Below are positions 16,275 to 21,137 of a DNA stretch of 21,137 bases, one piece after another. Positions within the stretch are counted from its first letter, which is position 1. Each line of letters starts with the position of its first letter. The translations under genes were made by a program, and so were the position numbers. Origin of the DNA: DASYRX01 sp035253645 (GTDB lineage Bacteria; Gemmatimonadota; Gemmatimonadetes; Gemmatimonadales; Gemmatimonadaceae). The stretch is from contig DATFBW010000421.1 of NCBI GenBank assembly GCA_035253645.1, forward strand, positions 1-21,137, given 5' to 3'. The notes beneath the pieces were generated by a model. The model saw only the letters and a list, made by a program, of their open reading frames with translations. It was not told where the DNA came from and ran no database searches.

Positions 16275-17508
16275 GCGAGCGCCGGCTTACATTCGCCTGC
16301 GCCGGCGTTAGGCGCAGCAGCTCCCCATTGCGGTCGTCGACGATGAGGAGGATCGCTCCGTCCGGCGCCTGTGCGACATCTCGGATCCGCCGCCCCACGA
16401 AGAGTCGTTCCTCAGTGCTCACGCGATCGCCGTCGAACTGCAGCCTGATCAGCGACTGCGAGGACAGCCCGCCCACCAGCGCGCTGCCGCGCCACTCGGC
16501 GAACATCCTGCCGGTGTAGAAGAGCGCCCCCGAGGGGGCAATCACGGGCGTCCACGTCCGCACCGGCGCCGCGAACTCCGGCCGTGTCGGATGATCCGGA
16601 ATCGATGGGCCGCTGTAGTTGTCGCCGTTGCTCACGAAAGGCCAGCCGTAGTTGCGTCCGCGCTGAATGAGATTCAGCTCGTCTCCGCCAAGCGGGCCCA
16701 TTTCGAGCACCCATAAGCGTCCGCCTGGATCGAACGCCGCCGAGAGGATGTTGCGGTGACCGTAAGTCCAAATGTCCGCACGCGCGGTGTCTCGTCCGGC
16801 AAATGGATTGTCCGTGGGAGTGGACCCGTCGGTGTTGATGCGCAGGACTTTGCCCAGGTTCGTTCGGAGATTGGCGGCGGGATCGAATCGCATGCGATCG
16901 CCCGACGTGACGAACAACTTGCCATCCGGCGAGAATACCATGCGTAGCGCGAAGTGACCGCGTCCGCCGGTCTTCGGGAATTGGCGCCAGATCACTCGCA
17001 CATCGCGCAGTTGATTGCCGTCGAGTCGCGCACGTGCGATCGCCCCACCGCGCACGATGCTGTCAGTGAAATCGACGAACGTGCCAAATCGCTGCTCGCC
17101 AAGCTCCGGTTCGAGTACGCCTTGCGAGTCCGCCTCCACATACGAGAGATAGATGATGTTGTTCGTTGTGAAATGAGGATCCGCTTCGACGTCTAGCAGT
17201 CCACCCTGCTCGAACTGCGTGCGGCGATAGACCACGCTCGGGACACCCTGTATTGGTTCGGAGAGACGGCCCCGTTCCCAGATACGGAGCCGCCCCGGCT
17301 TCTCTGTGATGAGCACGCGTCCGTCGGGGAGCGCAGCCATTCCCCACGGGAATTCAAGCGTCGTCAGGCGCTCGATCTTCACCTGGCCCGCGCTGGACGC
17401 TACCGCGGTTGGTAGGGGACCCGGCTGCGGAGCTTGTGCAGTGGCGGCATGCGCGAACGTCAGCAGCGCGAGCGAGATGCTTGCTGAGCACGGAAAGCGG
17501 TGACGCAT
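16270..17508 (-). CDS. PQQ-dependent soluble aldose sugar dehydrogenase family protein
   Basis: Periplasmic or secreted six-bladed propeller of the glucose/sorbosone dehydrogenase (YliI/Asd) family that oxidises sugars with pyrroloquinoline quinone; 412 residues. Signal peptide about 1-25 (ends ATAQA). Family motifs: PWGMAALPDGRVLITEKPG (54-72), QGGLLDV (101-107), GHFALRMVFSPDGKLFVTSG (184-203, with the expected catalytic-region His185), TYGHRN (248-253), EMGPLGGDELN (269-279) and NYGWP. AGGAGG at 17516-17521 fixes the start. It lies 52 bp after the S9 lipoprotein gene on the same strand. PQQ synthesis genes are not in view, so cofactor use is by family only. Confidence 0.9.
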   Translation of the reverse strand: MRHRFPCSASISLALLTFAHAATAQAPQPGPLPTAVASSAGQVKIERLTTLEFPWGMAALPDGRVLITEKPGRLRIWERGRLSEPIQGVPSVVYRRTQFEQGGLLDVEADPHFTTNNIIYLSYVEADSQGVLEPELGEQRFGTFVDFTDSIVRGGAIARARLDGNQLRDVRVIWRQFPKTGGRGHFALRMVFSPDGKLFVTSGDRMRFDPAANLRTNLGKVLRINTDGSTPTDNPFAGRDTARADIWTYGHRNILSAAFDPGGRLWVLEMGPLGGDELNLIQRGRNYGWPFVSNGDNYSGPSIPDHPTRPEFAAPVRTWTPVIAPSGALFYTGRMFAEWRGSALVGGLSSQSLIRLQFDGDRVSTEERLFVGRRIRDVAQAPDGAILLIVDDRNGELLRLTPAQANVSRRSP

Positions 17509-17515
17509 AGGACGA

Positions 17516-17521
17516 CCTCCT
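17516..17521 (-). promoter_or_regulatory. Consensus ribosome binding site
   Basis: Reads AGGAGG on the minus strand, seven bases before ATG 17508 of the sugar dehydrogenase gene. It decides that start. Confidence 0.87.
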
Positions 17522-17560
17522 GCGTTTCGCTCGCCGCACGTTCCATACCTCAGTGCGCCG

Positions 17561-19492
17561 CTATTGTGTCACGACAGGCGGTTCGCCCTTGAGATACTTG
17601 TCGAGGAAGACGAGCACCGCGCTGTAGCCACTGATCTCGTTAGGCTTCTTCACGAACCCGTGGCCTTCATCCGGGAAGATCACGTACTCCACCGGCACGC
17701 CGTTCTTGCGGGCGGCGGCGACGATCTCGTCGGACTCCACCTTCAACACGCGCGGATCATTGGCGCCCTGCAGCACCATCAGCGGCACCTTGATCTTTTC
17801 GGCGTTGAAGAGCGGTGAGATGCGGCGCAGCCGCGCGCGCTCGACCTTTGGATCGCCTAGCTCCGCGTACAAAGCCTCGCGGAATGATGCCCACCAGGGC
17901 GGAATGCTCTCCAGCGTCCGGACCCAGTTGGAGATGCCGAAGAGATCGACTCCTACCTCGAACGCGTCAGGTTGTAGGGTCAGCGCCGCGAGCACCATGT
18001 ACCCGCCATAGCTTCCACCGATGATTCCGATTTTTGCCGTGTCCACGTAACCGGTTTCGGCCAACATCCGCTTACTCGCGACGACGTCACCGAGATCGGC
18101 TTCGCCATGCTTTTTGTCATCCATCGCGTAGAAGGTCTTCCCGTATCCGGAGCTTCCCCGGTTGTTGATGTCGAAGACGACGTACCCGTGATTGACGAGC
18201 GCTTGTGTGAGGGCGAAGTAACCGACCTGCGCCTGCCCGCCAGGTCCACCGTGCACGAGCACGAGCGCCGGCGACTTGGCGTTAGGCGCCGCTTGATGCG
18301 GTTTGTACAGGAGACCCGGCACCTCGACGCTATCGTACGACTTGAAGCGCACGACGCGCGGCACCACGAGATCTTCCCGGCGGATGCCGGGATTGAGCGC
18401 ATTCGTTAGGCGTCGCGGTGCGGCGTCGAGCGCGCCGGCGTAGAGCTCGTCCGGAACACTGCCGTCGCTCGCATAGAACGCGAACGCAGAATCGTTACGC
18501 GAGATGCTCACACCACGCACGAGCCCTTGCGGCATGCCGGTGAGCGAAACGGGCCGCAACGTCGCAGCGTCGAGCAGCCGCGCGATGTACTTCGAGTCTT
18601 CCATCACGTACACGGTGAGGTACCGGCCGCTCTTCGAGAACTCGGCGCCCAATATGTCCCAGGTAGCTTCGTAAACGTTCGCTTTGGCTCCTGACGTTAG
18701 GTCATAGCTCTGGAGTGCCGCGAACTCCCGTCCGCTGTCCGAGACGAAAAGGAGCCGTGTGTTGTCCGGCGAAAAATCGGCCGCTGAGTTGTTGATCGTC
18801 CCCGCATGCTCCGTGATATTTTTTGTCGTCCCCGCCTGCCGGTCGTGCAGATAGATGTCGGCATCAGACGTCGTGCGTGGCTTCACGAGCGCCAGATAGC
18901 GCTTGTCTCGCGAAATCGGTCCGATGTTGTAGCCGTCGGTGTTCCGATAGAACAGCGTCCGCTTGAGATCCGCGACAGATATCTCGTACATGTCGAAGAA
19001 GCGCGCATCGCGCTCGTTCGTCGAAATGAAGAACGAGCTGTCGTTCCCCGCCCACCCGTGGAAGTTCGCCTTGAGCTTCGTGCCGGGCGTAATGTCGGTA
19101 ACGGTGCCGTTAGGCTCGCGCACGTAAATGTGCGTCAACTCGTTCCCGCCTTCGTCGCTGGAATAGAGAATCCGTTCGTCGGCCGGGAAAAACGACAGCG
19201 CGAACACAGCGTTTGTCGTGGACTGCGTGAGTGGTTGCGGCTGACCGCTGTCCGTCGGCACAACGTACGCGTTCCAGATCCCCGACAAATTCGACGAGAC
19301 CAGGAGCTTGCGACGATCCGGTGACCACGACGCGCCGAAGAACTCCGAATTTTTGTAGAAGTCCTCGACCGAATATTGTGTCGGTGTAAAGACCCGTTCC
19401 GCGGTGCCGGGCAGCTCGCGGCTCGACTCAGTCGCGCACGCGGCGATGGAAAGGGGCGCGATCAGGGCGAGGGAATATCGGACAGCGCGCAT
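17561..19492 (-). CDS. S9 family prolyl oligopeptidase, predicted lipoprotein
   Basis: Envelope-anchored serine peptidase of 643 residues. ATG 19492 gives a signal with lipobox IAAC (Cys19); the frame extends to TTG 19522 but adds ten residues before the signal. The N-terminal beta-propeller (TolB-like SWSPDRRKLL, FSPDNTRLLFVSD) is followed by the hydrolase domain. The triad is Ser494 in GGSYGGY, Asp579 in GANDPRV and His611 in DEGHGF, with HGGPGGQ as oxyanion-side motif. This is the classic acylaminoacyl-peptidase/DPP-like S9 subgroup and is not a close duplicate of the 13011-15629 gene. It lies in tandem with the fucosidase (69-bp gap) and sugar dehydrogenase (52-bp gap), possibly one transcript. 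Confidence 0.92.
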   Translation of the reverse strand: MRAVRYSLALIAPLSIAACATESSRELPGTAERVFTPTQYSVEDFYKNSEFFGASWSPDRRKLLVSSNLSGIWNAYVVPTDSGQPQPLTQSTTNAVFALSFFPADERILYSSDEGGNELTHIYVREPNGTVTDITPGTKLKANFHGWAGNDSSFFISTNERDARFFDMYEISVADLKRTLFYRNTDGYNIGPISRDKRYLALVKPRTTSDADIYLHDRQAGTTKNITEHAGTINNSAADFSPDNTRLLFVSDSGREFAALQSYDLTSGAKANVYEATWDILGAEFSKSGRYLTVYVMEDSKYIARLLDAATLRPVSLTGMPQGLVRGVSISRNDSAFAFYASDGSVPDELYAGALDAAPRRLTNALNPGIRREDLVVPRVVRFKSYDSVEVPGLLYKPHQAAPNAKSPALVLVHGGPGGQAQVGYFALTQALVNHGYVVFDINNRGSSGYGKTFYAMDDKKHGEADLGDVVASKRMLAETGYVDTAKIGIIGGSYGGYMVLAALTLQPDAFEVGVDLFGISNWVRTLESIPPWWASFREALYAELGDPKVERARLRRISPLFNAEKIKVPLMVLQGANDPRVLKVESDEIVAAARKNGVPVEYVIFPDEGHGFVKKPNEISGYSAVLVFLDKYLKGEPPVVTQ

Positions 19493-19561
19493 GTGTTCGC
19501 TCGGGAGTACCGGAAACAGCAATCATACGGTTGGGTGAGCGGCGCGCGCCAGGAACTACGT

Positions 19562-21049
19562 TCACGAACGCTCGAGGAAGAGCGCGAGCTCGGCAATCGC
19601 GGGACACGCCGACGCCTGAGTTATTCGCAGCCGCACGCGTGATGTAGTCACGCGCTCCCCGCGCAGTAGCCGGCAACTTCCGACACTCGTCGCTCGACCA
19701 ATCTCCTGCCAGCGTGCGTTCTGCCATGCATCCAGGCCGATCGCTTCGATGCGCTGACCGAGGGGGAGAAACTCACGGATGCGCGCGACGTTTAGAGTCA
19801 CGGCTCGCGGGAATTCGAGGACAAGCTCGGGCGTCGTTAGGTTGTCGTCTGTGGCCCAGTAGGTGTCGGGCCTGCCATCGAGGACATTCCGGGCGGCGAA
19901 ACGCTCGGCGGCACCTCTCTCGTTGGTGCCGGTCGCGCGCGCGCCTTCGGTCAGGTTTGTCGCAAACGTCGCATCGAGAATGCGCCGGAATTCGCGCAGG
20001 GACCGCACGTCGTTCTCGTGGATCCGGCCGCGCCGGTCCGGTGGGAGGTTGAGCAGAAACGATGCGCCCCGACCGACCGATGCGTAATACAGGTCGACGA
20101 GGTTCGCCGGCTGCCTAACGCTGCCATCTTCGCTTGCGTGATAGAACCAGCCGGGCCGGATCGAAACGTCACATTCGGCAGGAACCCAGTGTGTCCCCGG
20201 CCGGTCACCACGATTCAGGCGCGCTTCATCGGCCCGACCCGGGACGAAATCATCGCGATTGGACGTCGCCCAACAGGTCTCGCCCGCTATTCCCTTCTCG
20301 TTGCCGACCCAGCGTACGTCGGGCCCCGCGTCGCTGAAGAGAACCGTGTCGGGCTGTAAGTCCCGCACGAGCTGCCACGTCGTGGCCCAATCGTAGTAAG
20401 TCTCGCGATCGATGTTGCGCCGTTCGCGGGCGCCGCCGTAGTAGCCATCGCCGCCATTGGCTCCGTCCAGGAAGATCTCGAAGACGGGACCGTATTCGGT
20501 GAGGAGCTCGCGCAACTGGTTACGAAAATACGTTAGGTACTCCGGTCGCGCGTAGCGTGCGTGGTTGCGGTCCCAGGGTGACAGATAGATGCCGAACCTG
20601 ACGCCGTTCCTTGCGCAAGCGTCGGAGATTTCCCTAACGACGTCGCCGCGTCCATTCTTCCATGGGCTGTGCTTGACGGAATGCTCCGTGTACTTCGACG
20701 GCCACAGGCAAAATCCGTCATGGTGTTTGCACGTGAGGATGAGCCCCTTCATCCCGCCGTCGCGCGCGGCACCAACGATCTGATCGGCGTCGAAGTCAGT
20801 GGGGTTGAAGATAGCGGGTGATTCGTCACCGTAGCCCCATTCCTTATCCGTAAACGTGTTCACGGTGAAGTGCAGGAAGCCGTAGAACTCGAGCTGATGC
20901 CACCGGAGCTGGCGTGGCGAAGGCACGGGCCCAAACGGAGTCGGGGCAGGAGCGTTAGGCACCCTGCCCTGGAACGCCGAACACGCTGGGAGGACGAGCG
21001 CCGAGCTGGCGGCCAGCGTCGTGAGGAATTCGCGGCGTGTAACGCTCAT
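19562..21049 (-). CDS. GH29 alpha-L-fucosidase with C-terminal F5/8-type domain
   Basis: Secreted glycosidase removing alpha-L-fucose from glycans; 495 residues. The N-terminus carries a Tat motif (TRREFL, Arg5-Arg6) and a possible lipobox (LPAC, Cys23). The GH29 barrel shows GMKGLILTCKHHDGFCLW (99-116), SPWDRN (158-162), and the nucleophile-bearing FLDGANGGDGYYGG with Asp195, typical of the GH29-B-like subgroup. Residues about 375-495 form a discoidin/F5-8C (CBM32-like) beta-sandwich (NVLDGRPDTYWATDD, RIREFLPLGQRI). ATG 21049 has no good Shine-Dalgarno, but the Tat signal supports it. Linkage specificity cannot be read from sequence. Downstream tandem genes encode peptidase and sugar oxidase, fitting glycoprotein breakdown. 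Confidence 0.9.
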   Translation of the reverse strand: MSVTRREFLTTLAASSALVLPACSAFQGRVPNAPAPTPFGPVPSPRQLRWHQLEFYGFLHFTVNTFTDKEWGYGDESPAIFNPTDFDADQIVGAARDGGMKGLILTCKHHDGFCLWPSKYTEHSVKHSPWKNGRGDVVREISDACARNGVRFGIYLSPWDRNHARYARPEYLTYFRNQLRELLTEYGPVFEIFLDGANGGDGYYGGARERRNIDRETYYDWATTWQLVRDLQPDTVLFSDAGPDVRWVGNEKGIAGETCWATSNRDDFVPGRADEARLNRGDRPGTHWVPAECDVSIRPGWFYHASEDGSVRQPANLVDLYYASVGRGASFLLNLPPDRRGRIHENDVRSLREFRRILDATFATNLTEGARATGTNERGAAERFAARNVLDGRPDTYWATDDNLTTPELVLEFPRAVTLNVARIREFLPLGQRIEAIGLDAWQNARWQEIGRATSVGSCRLLRGERVTTSRVRLRITQASACPAIAELALFLERS

Positions 21050-21137
21050 GCGCGATGCCTAACGGCTTGAAGTTGACAGAAAATGCGAGCGATGCGTCTC
21101 GCTCAGTTCTTCGGTGCGTGCCCCGTCCCTGGCCCCG
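21050..21137. other. Upstream region of fucosidase gene
   Basis: The 88 bp to the window edge hold one GCCTAACG octamer (21057-21064), 8 bp before the fucosidase ATG on the opposite reading. There it supplies a weak AGG as Shine-Dalgarno. A TTGACA (21073-21078) on plus has no matching -10. Nothing else is recognised. Confidence 0.45.

Noticed and set aside
21073..21078. TTGACA as a promoter -35 box on plus
   Set aside because: No -10-like hexamer at 16-18 bp spacing and no plus-strand gene visible before the edge.

Overview
The window is a high-GC (about 64% by eye) bacterial chromosome segment, densely packed with protein genes. No rRNA, tRNA, transposase, phage gene or CRISPR array was seen. 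Several traits suggest a heterotrophic Gemmatimonadota-like soil bacterium: two secreted S9 peptidases, Tat and lipoprotein signals, a glycine-zipper OmpA lipoprotein, GlnRS, and intergenic low-complexity repeats. This taxonomic guess is inference only.

Region 1 (1-6064, minus strand) is a six-gene urate/purine catabolic operon. In transcription order it holds xanthine dehydrogenase Mo subunit, Fe-S subunit, FAD subunit, allantoinase, allantoicase and OHCU decarboxylase (uraD, cut by the window edge). Every junction overlaps by 4-10 bp, so the genes are probably translationally coupled. The visible enzymes convert hypoxanthine/xanthine to urate, and OHCU through allantoin and allantoate to ureidoglycolate plus urea. 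Uricase and HIU hydrolase are not in the window.

Region 2 (6065-8756) has an inverted/tandem repeat, an OmpA/Pal-like lipoprotein gene (minus) and a divergent glutaminyl-tRNA synthetase gene (plus).

Region 3 (8757-12723, plus) is a three-gene glycan operon joined by ATGA overlaps: a multi-pass GT-C-type membrane glycosyltransferase, a GT2 polyprenyl-phosphate-sugar-synthase-like enzyme, and a UDP-galactopyranose mutase that resembles the eukaryotic (Aspergillus-type) enzyme. It probably makes or attaches a galactofuranose-containing glycan.

Region 4 (12724-21137) holds an exported S9 peptidase and a DinB-fold protein on plus, ending convergently against a minus-strand series of secreted or anchored proteins: GH29 fucosidase, S9 lipoprotein peptidase, then PQQ-type sugar dehydrogenase.

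The most unusual signal is not a gene. The heptamer CCTAACG (reverse complement CGTTAGG), usually extended to GCCTAACG, occurs 49 times by my hand count, about once per 430 bp. Two or three would be expected at this base composition. It lies mostly inside coding regions, where it brings in codons that should be uncommon at high GC (CTA, TTA, AGG). It also sits in a terminator loop and forms stop codons. It behaves like a genome-wide signature such as HIP1 or a DNA-uptake sequence, and I know of no name for it. A second repeat family, GC-rich GAGCGAGG/GCTCC, appears between genes, in the glnS tail, and in frame inside the mutase gene.
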